From Gracilaria domingensis (taxonomy: Eukaryota > Rhodophyta > Florideophyceae > Gracilariales > Gracilariaceae): DNA of 63,672 nucleotides. The notes below the pieces were generated by a model that ran no database searches, was not told the origin of the DNA, and saw only the letters and a program-made list of their open reading frames with translations. The position numbers and the translations under genes were made by a program. Of this stretch, positions 43,477 through 54,900 are shown piece after piece (position 1 is the stretch's first letter; every line of letters begins with the position of its first letter). The DNA is taken from assembly GCA_022539475.1 (NCBI GenBank), contig VCMS01000312.1, forward strand, positions 1-63,672. Direction: 5' to 3'.

Positions 43477-44312
43477 GTGGCTTCTTCGTGGGCAGCGGCG
43501 CCACGCGCGCGGCGTGGCCAGCGGCAGCGCTGTGCACGTGTTCCGCGTGGCGCGGTCTGCGCGCTGCGCCCCTCGGATGGCGCGGCAGTGGGTGGCTGCG
43601 TTGCACACGCGTGAGGCGTCGCGACGGCGAGGCGTGCGCGTGGACTCCACGCCGTGGACGTTGGAACACGAGACTCGGCCGCTGCGGGCCGCAGGCCGCG
43701 CGTTCGTGGAGAGCAACGCCGCTCGCGGGGAGCAACGCGTCTCTCGTTGTGGCGTGAGCGCAACGCACAGTCGTGCTTGGCCCGGCCTGCTGGGTACGAA
43801 GGTACATGTACGTTTATCCGGAGGGTATACCACAACTAGATGTCCAAAGCAAACGTCGCGAGATGTGAGATGGACAAAGGTCTCCCGTCTGCAGGCCTTG
43901 TTGTGCAGGATAATCCTGCACATGAGACTGATGGACGAATGCAGATGGAATTTGAATTCCATTTTGACCACTCATCCCAAGTGGAACAAGCTACACCCCG
44001 CGTCGTGCAGCCCATATATTGCGCCGTATCCCGTTCTGGTACACGTGTATCCTCGAAATTTAATAGCAAATCTAGTACACCATTTCAGTGCACCATTCTT
44101 ATATGCAGTACAAAGTGACAAACACCCGCCTACCGACGGACAAGTTGTGTCCAAAAAAATCTTTTCCCCCTTTGGTTTCGCCCTTGGGGCGCTTGGCGCA
44201 CACAAACCCCTTGAGCCGAAATATTCCCCACTGCCTTCCTCGAGTCGTTCGTTGCTCACCCGACAACCGTTTCCGGAGTGAGCAGTTTGCACTCCGAGTC
44301 CCACTCCTCGTC
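43477..44312. other. intergenic region with two short perfect palindromes
   Basis: GC-rich until about 43760, then mixed. TGTGCAGGAT/ATCCTGCACA forms a palindrome at 43912-43932 and ATGGAATT/AATTCCAT another at 43945-43962. No gene seen. Confidence 0.6.
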
Positions 44313-46173
44313 ATGCCGTCCCCGTCCGCAACCACAAAAGAACAGATTCGCAAGTATGAGAGGGCGATCAAGCGCCACAACGATATCGACGCCATGGTGT
44401 CCCTCTCCGAAATATTATGCTTCGACAGACATGTTCCGAATGATGTTCCGCGCGGCAAGCAGTTACTGGAGCGAGCCATAAAGCAGGCAGACGACCCTAT
44501 TGCCATGGGAGAGCTTGCGTACTGCATATCTGTCACCGGAAATGCCAAAGAGCGTCGTAGAGTCATCCCTCTCATCGAGCAAGCTCTCAGAATTAGCGAG
44601 GATTCTTGGTCTCTTCTTCTCCTTTCTGACGTCTTACTTGACGGCCACTGCGGCGAAAAAGACCCGATCAGAGCTGCTCAGCTGCAACAACGTGCCTTAC
44701 GATTGGAACCAGATGCGCAAGTCATGGCCCGTGTGGCTCGGAAGATGCTCACCACTCCCTCCCTAAAAGACGAAAAGAATCGCGCACTGCAACTGTATGA
44801 CGACGCAATCGGTCTCACAGACGATGCATCGATTATGAACGAACTTGGCACCCTCTACTATGAGGGCACTCCAAATCTTCGAAGATGCGACAAACGTGCC
44901 ATCGAGTTGTTTGAGCGAGCTGTCGACCTCGAACACGGACCCGCTGCCTTGAACCTGGCCAAAATGCTCACGGACCGCAGCGTAGCACTTGCAAATGATC
45001 CGGTTCGCGCCCTTCAAGTTCTTAAAGATGCACATCGTCGGCAACCGAAAGCCAAATATCTCGTCAAGATGGGCGATATCTACAAACATTCCTGGGGAGT
45101 GCGTGACCTCTCCCGGGCGATCAAGATGTACGAACAAGCTGTTGTGCGCTTTAGCGATCGCAAAGCCCGCGCGACTGCAGAAGTTTCTACTTGGGTACGA
45201 CGGGTTTGGTGCGAGTGACTTTCCAGGCGTTAGGGACCTTACAATGAGTGATAATAAGCCCGCAAAAGATGCTTATTCGCTGCGTCACGCATGTAGTATT
45301 GTGTGGAGTGGGGGAGGGCGTTTAGAGGCTAATCCACAGCGAGCAGTGGAACTAGCGAAAGCACGTGGTGAAGACTGGTACGGACTTTGGGCGTTGATGC
45401 TACGGTATGACAATGGCAGGTATAAAAGGGATATTAAGCTCGCCTACAATCTCGCTCAAAACTTTTCGAACAAGGTTTTGCTGACAGACGGAAGACTGAT
45501 TCAAGCGATCATTCTGAGCGAGATGAGTAGGGAAGAACAAGATATGCAGAAGGCAGAACACCAATTTCGGCAAGTCATGGCCGATAAATCTTCCAAACAC
45601 ATAGTATCTTGGACTGCCATCGCACTTCGACAGTGTGCGTTTGATTTGCCGTTTCACGGCGGGCGAGAATGCATTTCAGAAGAAACGAGGACTTTCAAAG
45701 TGGTTTATGATCTTGCAGTGCTGAATTTGGCAAGTCTTTTACTTGAAAGAAACAACAATGAAAGGGATACCGGGAAGGAGGTGATTGATCTACTGGAAGG
45801 ACTATTAACGAGTGGCGTTAAGGTTATTGCTTGCTTAAATCTTGTACACGTTCTGTGGCATGGGGTTGGAGGTGTTCAAAGAGAACGGAAGCGAGCAATG
45901 GAACTGCTGGAAGATATTGTGGCAGGTACGAGGAATTTGTCTGCTCTATCTATGTTGGCAAATGCACTGGCGGAGCGCAAGGAAGCAAATGATGAGGAGA
46001 TCAAGAGGAGCATGGATCTGTGGAAAAAGGTCGAGAACAGGGCGTGGGGCTGGGAAGAATTAGATAGTTGCAATAGATTTATATCGGATAAGACTTGGAC
46101 TGTTTGGAACTCAAAACCATCCAAACGTAGTAGTGACGCTTGGTCATGGCCAGATGACGCCTGGGGGTTTTAG
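44313..46173 (+). CDS. Sel1-like repeat protein, in two frames
   Basis: This alpha-helical repeat protein belongs to the Sel1/TPR type, which usually scaffolds complexes, for example in ER-associated degradation. Frame 1 from ATG 44313 to 45218 has typical repeats (ALQLYDDAIGLTDDASIMNE, LGTLYYEGTPNLRRCDKRAI, ELFERAVDLEHGPAALNLAK, SRAIKMYEQAVVRF). Frame 2 continues from about 45190 to 46173 (SIVWSGGGRLEANPQRAVEL, then RERKRAMELLEDIVAG) and ends WPDDAWGF. Repeat character continues on both sides, so this is one gene with a +1 frame change near 45175-45235. A small intron, a true mutation or a sequence error could explain it; no convincing GT-AG pair of the right length was found except a 106-base candidate (45128-45233). 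No signal peptide. Confidence 0.72.
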
Positions 46174-47253
46174 ATTAAAATATGACGCAAATGCGACCGA
46201 TCTCGTAACGAAAGCAACAGACGTTGGTAGGGATGTCTGTCCAGATGGTAGAATCAAGAATAGAAGTACCGACGGTACTCGAAGTGAACCCTTGGTATAT
46301 TCGCGTTTGACTTGTGTTGCATTGTTGCTCATTCACGAATCGAACGATCTCGTCATCTCGAGAGATTCGTAACCATGTCAAACCCGATCGGGAGCAATTG
46401 CCCTTCACGAGGAAAGCACAAGCAGAGTCTATGAAATTGTTTCTCCATGCTCGCAGCGCATCTCCATCAACACAATCCGTAGACGCAGACACAAGCTTTT
46501 CCCCATGGACCTTCCGCTCGTAGCAGTGGCTGTATTCGGCATGATTTCTATCTCTTTGCTCCCGTTGGCAGTAAATGATGCACGCTTCAGAGCCTCCAGC
46601 CATCAATCGCCGCATCGTTTTCGCGCGGGCGATGCAAGAGCTTGCGCAACACGTGTACAAGACGCTGTTCTCAGCACGCTGTCCAGAAGGCACACGTCAA
46701 TTGGCAGCGGTGACGAGTGAAAAGACCAAAACTACAAATTTTGAACTTGAATTCTTCTGCCTTCTGAATGGCGCCACGTGTCCCTTCGAGCGCACATTGC
46801 AGCACGCCATTGCTGTACGCGCGTCATTGGCTCACGCCGCCGTCGTTGAGTGCTCATCCCGCGTGCTCCTCCGTCAACCCGTTTTGATCGCCTTTCGACG
46901 GCAGTCATGAGAATCCGAGCTAAAACGCTTCTCAATCCCCGAACTGAGTGCGCAGCAAGCATTGAACAGCGTGCGTCATTTCGTAAAAAACTAAATGCAC
47001 ATCGTGCACCCGGTACGACGGTGGAAATTGTACATTGAGCGGCAAATCGTATACAGCTTCTGTATTGCAAATAAAGCCACCGGACAGTGTCAGCAGTACA
47101 TATATCTAATCAAATGTACCCTGCTGCACTGTATGTTATTTCTGCAATTAAAGTTCGTCAGCAACATCTGACGGTATGTGTACTTTCTGCTACTTGTGCC
47201 ATTTCTCGCTCTTCGCCGAAGGAGAAACACAAGTCTCGGGATGGTAATACCAA

Positions 47254-47286
47254 ATCCTGCCGTGGTCCAACGTGCCACGGCAGGAT
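47254..47286. repeat. perfect hairpin, 12-bp arms
   Basis: ATCCTGCCGTGG (47254-47265) and its exact complement (47275-47286) flank a 9-base loop. Confidence 0.9.
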
Positions 47287-47405
47287 GCAACAATACTACA
47301 GTATTGCGCGCACTTCAAAAATCGCGTAGCCGCTCGGTATTGTAAGCCAAGCTCACTTGCTTCAACTCTTTGTCACGGATTGGAAACTGCAGGTATCAAA
47401 CGTAG

Positions 47406-47448
47406 GGCTGTTGTCATCTCGACGAGCCTCGCGGAGATGACAACAGCC
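47406..47448. repeat. perfect hairpin, 15-bp arms
   Basis: GGCTGTTGTCATCTC (47406-47420) and its exact complement (47434-47448) flank a 13-base loop. Confidence 0.9.
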
Positions 47449-47676
47449 ATGATATTACAACCATGCATCCGTCGCTACTATTTCTAAACGTGACGAAGCA
47501 TGCAAAACGTTGCGCTTGCGCTATCGATATGTTATGTTGCACGTTGGCAGAAAGCACAGCCCAATTGACAATGCCTCAAGCTTAAATGTTGCTACGTTCT
47601 ATCGCCAACCCTCAGCACAGCCGCCACATCCTTGTCTAAACTACCCCTTTGAGTTGCTTTCAAGCCCTTCGTCATC

Positions 47677-48696
47677 ATGAGTTCAAATCATGTTTGTTGT
47701 CGAAGGCTTTCCGTTCTACTACCTCTCTTTCTCGCCACCGTTATTCTCCACACCAAAGCAGAAAACTGCTGCGAGCTTACCGAGGAGCAACTGACGGGTA
47801 TGCGGGGGCGTAGCGACTCCTGCCCTTCCAGCAATTTTCTGAAAAACCTCTCGAAATGTATGGATTGTGCTCCCAACACCTGTCGCGTAAATTTTCGTTG
47901 TTACTGTCCCGGTCGTTTTCTTTCATCCGAGTCCATTCAGAGAGACTGTGCAGATAGTTTCCTTAAAGTCTGGCCCCAGTCTATCAGCGAAGAAGACCGA
48001 CATTGGAGGAGTTGCGATAACAACTTTGAACCGCCTACCGGTTCGATTCGATCGTGTTGCGAAATGACCGATGACGAATTGGAAGCTTTGGTCGGTACTT
48101 CCGACAACTGCCCGTCAACATCATTTGTATCGCTGTCGGCAAAATGTCTCCCTTGTCCCCCCGGGACTTGTCGAGTAAATTTTAGATGTCTTTGTCCTTC
48201 AGAATTCTGGGACTCTTCTTCTCGCCAACGAGATTGTGCGGATTCGTTTGGTGAGCCATGGCCGAACTCCATTGGCATGGAAGACACGGATTGGCGCAGT
48301 TGCAACAGCAGCAGTGATCAATCCGCGTCGGCAGAAGGTTCCACTGCCGACGGAGGCACTTCCACAGATGAAGGAATCTCGGGAGCAGGAGAGTCAGACG
48401 ACAATCAAGGCTCTACTGGAAGTGGAACAACCTCTGTTGCATCTACGTCGGCGGGCGCCAATTCAGGGGGATCGAACCCAGAGACGACAATCAATATTGA
48501 CGGATCAAGCAATGTAAATGCAGGAGAACCGGGAGAAAGCTCGCTAACAACATTGGAAATAGTTGGTATCGTTGCAGGTGTGGTGAGTGCAATCGTAACG
48601 GTAGTTGGAGGATTAGCTGCGCTCCGGAAACGAAAGAAAAACAGAGACCAAGAGGAATACGTACCTCATCCAAATCCAATGGCTGAAAAGCTGTGA
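47677..48696 (+). CDS. type I membrane protein with two tandem Cys-rich repeats
   Basis: This is a 339-residue single-exon protein. It has a signal peptide (about residues 1-28), then two homologous repeats of about 83 residues (31-113 and 127-209). Each starts CCE(L/M)T(E/D) and contains NFRC(Y/L)CP, QRDCADSF, WP(Q/N)SI and W-R-S-C, with 10 matching Cys. A Ser/Thr/Gly-rich stalk (210-290, like a glycosylated linker), one transmembrane helix (294-316, IVGIVAGVVSAIVTVVGG) and a short basic cytoplasmic tail (RKRKK...NPMAEKL) follow. The layout fits a surface receptor or adhesin. I do not recognise the repeat family; it could be specific to this lineage. Confidence 0.8.
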   Translation: MSSNHVCCRRLSVLLPLFLATVILHTKAENCCELTEEQLTGMRGRSDSCPSSNFLKNLSKCMDCAPNTCRVNFRCYCPGRFLSSESIQRDCADSFLKVWPQSISEEDRHWRSCDNNFEPPTGSIRSCCEMTDDELEALVGTSDNCPSTSFVSLSAKCLPCPPGTCRVNFRCLCPSEFWDSSSRQRDCADSFGEPWPNSIGMEDTDWRSCNSSSDQSASAEGSTADGGTSTDEGISGAGESDDNQGSTGSGTTSVASTSAGANSGGSNPETTINIDGSSNVNAGEPGESSLTTLEIVGIVAGVVSAIVTVVGGLAALRKRKKNRDQEEYVPHPNPMAEKL

Positions 48697-51002
48697 TTCT
48701 AGTTTGCATCTGCGAAGTATTCGTCCTGAGCATTGTTTCGGTCATTTCTGTGGTGCCGTCCGTGTGATCTGGACTGAAATCAAATGCCATGCCTGCTGCA
48801 CATGTTAAGTGTCACCAAATTCTTTCCTTGGTTGAGAACCGGCTTCTCTTGTTCTACTCAAAGTCTTAGTGCTCTAACTTCTTCTTGAGATATCAGTCTC
48901 GTTCTGGGTGAGACTTGACAACATCAAAAAGTTCGATCCATCTCCAGAAGCGTACAGTTGCGATCCTTGTCTTCGCGTAACACTTTAACAATTTTGCACC
49001 CCTTCTTTGGAACGATGGCGATCAACCGGTACACCACGAGTGCATAATGTACCCAAATTGGTACAGAGCAGGGGCGTATTTGTGACAAACGAAATTGTAA
49101 TTTCACTTAGTCATTACCTGCTATAAGAACAGTCATAATTTCTACAGTGTCACTAAACAGTAACTAGATTTTCGAGGAACGAAGAAGTAGATTATTTGAA
49201 CGGGAGTGAGCGGAAGGATGATCTAATCAGCGATGACTTGGAATATCTGCATGCACTGGATTTATCACCGCTTCGCCGCTGTCGCTCGGCGTCGTCGTCT
49301 TTGATGGCGTCTTGCTTCGCTCTCGCATTGCGCGATCGACGGCGACGGATCTCTCTCTTCAATTTCCCTTCCCACCCGTCCCTGGGAGCAGTGCTGTCCT
49401 GGTCGGACACACTGAACACGCATGGTCGTGCCGTGGGGTGTAGCAGAGCATGATGGGTGGGCCGCTCTGTGTCTCCCACCTTACCAAAACTTAAAGATCT
49501 TCCGAGAGCGCTACGATAGTGATAAATAAAAGAGCATATCCCCATGCCACTTGGGAGAGGAATTTTGCTCTCCAATTTATTATGGTGATGCGGGAGAGAA
49601 AGTCCCGTTTTCACCCTGCCAGGGCCCGTCGGCCGCCGAGTTTGGAGAGCTCTCCCCGGCTTGAAGAGCTCTCCAAACACCTCACCAGGGGTGTCTACAA
49701 TATAATTGCAATTTATTGCTCATAAAACGCAATAAACAATACAATAAAATATTTCGAGTCCAAATGTTTGGAAGAGCACTTTATCCAAATGGAAGAGCCC
49801 CTGTTCCATGGCCAAGGGGGCTATTCCATGTGCATACTACTGTACAGCATGACATTGCTGTACACGTAATTCTTTAAAAAAACCATGGTTTCTTAGTGTG
49901 CAGATATCTCAAAACACAGCAAAAGCGCAACAACTAATGGCTCTTCTGTTTAGTGAAAAGCGTGATCTAGGCCTCATAATTCTGCTGCTTAAAAGCACGT
50001 TTCTTGTAATAGTGCGCATTTAGTTTTATTGCTTCACTCAAAACTAAATTATTGAGATGCTTTCGAAGCGATCCAAGTAATAAAAGCTACTACCATATCA
50101 CAATTGGGTGATGCGAATTTTATCGCAAAATATATCTATCACACACAATCGCAATAGATATATTTCTATAAGTTGTACGTACCGAGCAAAATTGTTGAAG
50201 GAAAATTTATATATGCAACATGATTACATAAAGGTATTTTGTAGATTTAATACTAGATTTCGACGAAATAGCTTGAGTATAAAACAATACTACGACTAAG
50301 TGTTTCGATAAGTAAACCGTTACCGTGACCGCATTATTACAAATACAAAAAGAATGTAAACTAACATTTCTCTTCTTTCAGACCAAAAAGGCGCCCATAA
50401 AACCATTCAATGACAGAATATACAAATCTGTAACTGCAATATTCTTCCGCTGCGTTACTTTTACATCATAAAGCGCAGAATGTCTGTGTTTTTATTTGTT
50501 TATTTATTTGTAAGTTTTCTGAATTATTTGTGTCTTGGGTTGCATATATTTCTATAAATGAAAATTCCCCCGAGCCCTATTATCTTTTTAACTTTTTTGA
50601 ACCGTTTTTTCCCCCAACATGATCCCGTTTTAAGTATGTTACTGCTGTTAAAGCCAGTGAAGAAAAACTTTTGTTTATTTTTTGTTATCTACTTAAAAAC
50701 AAAAATGCCTAGGCGGGCAGAGTCTTATTTTATCGCCGTTATCTATATATTAATATATATTTCACATGTTCTGACTTTTTTTCTGCTCTAATTGTGGCTT
50801 TCATATGTTATAGTACTAAAAAAGTAGCTCCACTGTGCGTTCCAAACAAACTGTTCTCAAAGTATTGAGAACAAGCACACAAAATACAAAGGTTTGTGAC
50901 GTAGAAGCTGGAAGCTAGAGATAGGTAATTAGTAGCTCGACCAAAATTAAACTGTGATTGACATACGAGCTTGACTGTCTTTGTGAGACCTTCTAGATTC
51001 TT
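48697..51002. other. AT-rich intergenic region
   Basis: 2.3 kb, strongly AT-rich from 49700. Short hydrophobic frames near 50558-50791 are not convincing. It contains one clear hairpin (49641-49677) and a weaker inverted repeat near 49790-49830. Confidence 0.5.
49641..49677. repeat. perfect hairpin, 13-bp arms
   Basis: TTTGGAGAGCTCT (49641-49653) and its exact complement (49665-49677) flank an 11-base loop. Confidence 0.9.
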
Positions 51003-52610
51003 TTAACAGGTTATGAAGCGCTTTATGCGAGACTGTAGCTGCGTGTGAACCGTGAGGCCGTCATAGAGATAAAGCTCAGTAGAATTGGACATTATTTGTC
51101 TGACGCCGTGAAGCTTGGAATGATACTTCTTGGGCTGACAAAGGACTGTGTCGACACAGCTGAAGTAATTTATCGGAATGAGACGAGTTTGGAGGATGCC
51201 GTAGAGCGCGTAATCAGCAAGAAAGGGCAACTGTTGAACGATAAAAATGGATCCCGTAGTAGTCCTGGACATTTCAAAGCCCTCCAAGCGCGTACTGGGA
51301 AATCCTACAGTCAAAGCAGATGCTTGTTCTGTAACATGCAAGGTCATGCTACGAAAAACTGTTGGGACAACTTTCGTTTTACGAACGACAGAAAAAACAA
51401 GGACAGTGTGAACGAAGAGCAATTACCCTATAGCAGTGTTGAGATATCTGAAATTATTGCAAGTCTTGCGGTTAATGATTACGATGCGGACAAAACTCCG
51501 GAAAGAGAACTGATGGATGGTATAACAGAGTACTAGGTACCACACTGAAGAAAAAATCATTCTGAAAGAGTCAGAACACGTGGCAAACCACGAAGTACGC
51601 CGGAACAGGACAAATCTTGTTACTTGAATTCCGGAGCGTCGAGGCATATGACGATCAGTAAGAACTTTTTCGTCAGTGGTGTACAATCGTGTGAGAAGAA
51701 GAATGTCTCACCTGACACGGCGGCATGCTTCCCGGTCAAGAACAAGGGAAAGAAGAGTAATGGATTAGACACTCAATAGAGGAACGCGCAAAGATAGAAG
51801 AGCACGACGTGCTGTTCATCCACGAATTGATTTGTAATCAATTGTCGGTCAGCCCTACTAGCCGCAGAGGGTACATGAGGGTGTTTATGTCTAGCGACGG
51901 AGGTTCGGGGATTACAGCGATCATCCAAAGAGGCAGCATGCAGGTTCAAGCGACCGGTAAAGAACTCGACAAAGGACTGTACTCTTGTAGGTACTGAACG
52001 CTGAGGATAAACAAAAGTGGTTTTTATTCACTGACACTCGGCTTGACTTCTATCTTCCGTCAAACTAGAGTTCACTTGTACTCTTTTATAGTGTTTTAAA
52101 AAAGTTCTATAGTGTTCTAGACTTCTATAGAGTTTCTATCATTACGCATTAATTATTTCTACTTATATGTTCTATAGAATATTCTACAACTCTCTAGAAG
52201 GTAACAGTTTCTAGTTGTTATCTAGAAGCTTCCAGATGCTTCTAATACGTGTACGAGATCCGGATTGCGCCAAGCGACACATAGAACTAGAGCCTCGTGC
52301 TTGCTCGAGAGAGAGACAATGTCACGAGAACGTTGTAAATGCGCTTTATGTATGCAAGTCTGGGTTACATCCATGGAACATTGCGGTTGAGAACTGAAAT
52401 AAGAGAAAAACAAGCACGTGAAGCAGGACATTGTGAAGCATGCGCAGACATGAAAAAGAAGCGAACGTCGGGAAATCCAAGGTCAGAATTTCTTGACGGC
52501 TTCGAGAATGTTGACCAAGATGTGGTCAAACCGATCGAAGTTCACCCTGTGAGAATGAACAAGACAGAGGAGCATGAAGACCTGAAGACCCTGGAAGAGA
52601 TTGATTGACC
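51003..52610 (+). mobile_element. Ty1/copia fragment (gag end, protease, pre-integrase), decayed
   Basis: A Gag C-terminus with an intact zinc knuckle (CLFCNMQGHATKNC) sits at 51330-51371. It is followed by a protease start near 51620 that reads CYLNSGASRHMTISKNFF. The family motif is DSGAS, so the catalytic Asp has become Asn. Then LFIHELICNQLSVSPTSRRG and GLYSCRY (51809-51995) match the conserved block after the protease. LGYIHGTLR, then HCEACADMKKKRTS (52350-52480), match the GAG-pre-integrase region. The order is that of copia pol, but frames change several times and integrase and RT are missing. A 240-base LTR-like insert interrupts it at about 52010. Confidence 0.8.
52010..52245. repeat. 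LTR-like or small inserted repeat inside the copia fragment
   Basis: AT-rich and full of TTCTA/TCTATAG motifs (TTCTATAGTGTTCTAGACTT, then TCTAGAAGCTTCC). It lies between two adjacent copia blocks, so it is probably an insertion or solo LTR. It shares TCTAGAAGCTTC and ACGTGT with 24151-24180. Confidence 0.4.
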
Positions 52611-52619
52611 CATTGAGGG

Positions 52620-54533
52620 CTCCGCGAAGGTGCAGGAGCACGTCTCACGGAGTTCGCTCTGGCTTGCGGGAAACGGTCCCGCGCTGCAGCCTGACCTGAG
52701 GGCAATTGCCCACTTGGGTTTTGACGTGGCGCCTGTCCCTGGCGGAGCATATAGTACCCTTCGGCGACACGTTGGTAATAGTTCGATTTGCGAACTTGCA
52801 CCAACGTGTTCCGGTATTCAGGCGGGAGCCATTCGCAGCAAGGCCGAAAGGTAGACAGACAGATACGACAGAGAGTAGTTCTGCTGTCCGACTTCGGTAG
52901 CGCGCGATACGATGGTGGCGCTTGAGGGGGCCCCTCCGGATTAACCCTGAGGGGCGTGTAATTGAAGTCCCGACAGGGTTGTATCGCAGACGGAGTTGAA
53001 ATATCCGTAGAACGGAAAGAAGGAATAGACGGGGGCGCCGCTGGTTAAACAGCAAGGGTCAAGGCGTCTTCGTCTTCAAAATGCACGCCCCAGTCGGGTT
53101 CATCAGTGTCCGTTTAGACACTCAGGGAAGCCTCCGATGAGATCCGTCGGGTTTGTGCGCTCTTCGCCGCGTCCAGTGTCTTAAAATACTTCTTGCCTCC
53201 CCGATGGGTATCGCCAAGCCCTTCCGCATAGCTGAAGAGCTGGCGGAAAACCACTTTGGGATGCGTTGGGGAGTACATCCGTACACCGGCCTTGATTGCG
53301 GGAAGCAATCTCTCGACGAAGAGGGCCTTAAGGCGACCCTCTCGGAAGATGTTTCCGCATCGGAGGTTCTTTGTCCACAATTGGTCAGCAAATTCGCGTT
53401 CAGACAGCGCTGAGCTCTAGCGGTGTGTGATGACGTCGTGGTAGGCCTTTGATAGGATATCTTCCGTCGCGTAAACGTCAAGAAGGTAGTTGGCCACCTC
53501 GCGGTAGGACGAGGGGAGCTTAGAACTCTTCTCGAACACTGCCCCGGATTCGCCAGTGATCTTGGCGTTTACTGTGTCCCTAGCGGGTTGCTCCAGAAAG
53601 AAGCAAAACAGCCAGAGGGCTGCCCCTTCGTGTACACCATTCTGGTCACACGCATTCCGGAACGCGGCTAAGAACCGTAAGACCAAAATTGGATCTTTCC
53701 CCGAGAACTTCTTTGGCATTTGAAGTTGCGTGCGTTTCGCATGCTTCGCAACTGCGCGAGCGACCGAAGCGTTGTAACGCTCACTCCCGTCGTTTAGACG
53801 ATAGTGCTTGAACCTAAGCACTTTTGAAAAGTCCCCATTGTTTGGTCGAATGCGGCGCAAATGCGAAACGTCCACTTCGCGGTCGAAGTCGTCCGAATCG
53901 ACTGCGTCTGAGCGGTCTGAGTCAGACTGCGAGTCATCCGAGTGGGAAAAGTCACGACCCTTGCGGGATGACTTCCTCCTGTTCCGACGTCAGCTTGGGG
54001 ACTTCCGGGTCCTCTCTTTATCACGACCCACGTGGAAATCGCGACCGGTACTCTTCTGCTCCACTGGGACGGGACTGCCCAAGTCGGGTCTATCAATATT
54101 GGGGTCCCTGCCAGGTCTAGAATCTGCTTCATGTTCGGTAGGGATAGTGTTCGTTTGCCATACCAAGACGGCCGTCTGACGGTTGACAGGTTGCTCATAC
54201 CCGATGGGAGCGAGCTGGAGACGGCGCTGTACCTCAGTGTGCACACTGGTGGCAATAACGCCGTCCAGAATCGCGGTGAGGGTCATCTTAGAAGCGACCC
54301 GCTGGACAAGGGTATCCAGCAGGCCCTCTACTTCAGCAGTAACCCTGTGGGGAATACGGAGCTCGACCTTGAGTGTCACCATAGACTGCACGACTGGCCT
54401 CAGGGCTATGAGTAGCTCTCCCGTAACGGTGTGGTATAGCCGATCGGTGCGAGCTGCTAGTGGGGAGCCCTGCGTGGGCTCGACCCGGCGGAGGAGTGAA
54501 ACACGTGACACCTAATAGGTCGGCAGCACCCAC
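52620..54533 (-). pseudogene. gag: Ty3/gypsy gag, element C
   Basis: Gag-like frames on the - strand begin right next to the LTR. 54511-53990 is an N-terminal region. 53875-53417 holds the capsid-like part (QMPKKFSGKDPILVLRFLAA, CFFLEQPARDTVNAKI, NYLLDVYATEDIL). 53380-53114 continues (NLRCGNIFREGRLKALF, HPKVVFRQLFSYAEGLGD). 52804-52620 is Gln/Arg/Pro-rich (YYMLRQGQAPRQNP), typical of a Gag tail. Frame changes at each joint make it a pseudogene. The element ends near 52615 where it meets the copia fragment, and no pol follows, so it is 3' truncated. Confidence 0.65.
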
Positions 54534-54900
54534 CGTTGCCTATAGTGCACGGTGACCAAGTGGTAAATACGCCTGCACTGGTGTGCGGCAGGCACGTATA
54601 ACCCTCGAGGTCAGCAAAACTATTAGAGGACTACTAGACTTACCAATTGGTGACTGTAGAACCGAACTGGTGTCAAATTAGCCTAGTTGGTGCTTGACTT
54701 TACCATTTGGTGTGGGAGGTTGGCGGCTCGGGGGTTTAGTACACCCGAGCGCCCCTCCGGCTCTCACGGGCCTAGTGCCACGTGGGCCACCGGGAGGTGC
54801 ATTTGTGGTGCACCACCCCGGCCACATATCTACACTACCTAGTAATTATTAATTCTAAATTATCGAGAATAGACTAATTAGTCCTGTCCAAGCCTGCGCT
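54534..54900. repeat. probable LTR between elements C and B
   Basis: Non-coding block with an AT-rich core (near 54840), a GGTGCA/TGCACC hairpin, a GC-rich inverted repeat around CTCGGGGG...CCCGAG and three ACCANNTGGT sites. On the - strand it is followed by CA and then a possible primer-binding TGGGTGCTGCC, then the element C gag. It is at the same time the left end of element B, so it may serve as 3' LTR of B and 5' LTR of C. Exact ends unproven. Confidence 0.5.

Larger units (their letters stand above)
46174..47676. other. intergenic region with two hairpins
   Basis: 1.5 kb. Short frames around 46505-46910 (for example MQELAQHVYKTLFSARC) are not supported by any family I recognise. Hairpins lie at 47254-47286 and 47406-47448. 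Confidence 0.5.

Noticed and set aside
42823..43971. Long open frame on the - strand over the methyltransferase (382 codons)
   Set aside because: Low-complexity Arg/Ala/His protein caused by the very GC-rich opposite strand; the + frame has clear methyltransferase motifs.
46505..46910. Two overlapping short frames before the hairpins as a small gene
   Set aside because: No motif, no clear start context, and neither frame is supported over the other.
50558..50791. Short hydrophobic frame resembling a membrane peptide
   Set aside because: AT-rich DNA gives Phe/Leu/Ile-rich frames by chance; no promoter or homology cue.
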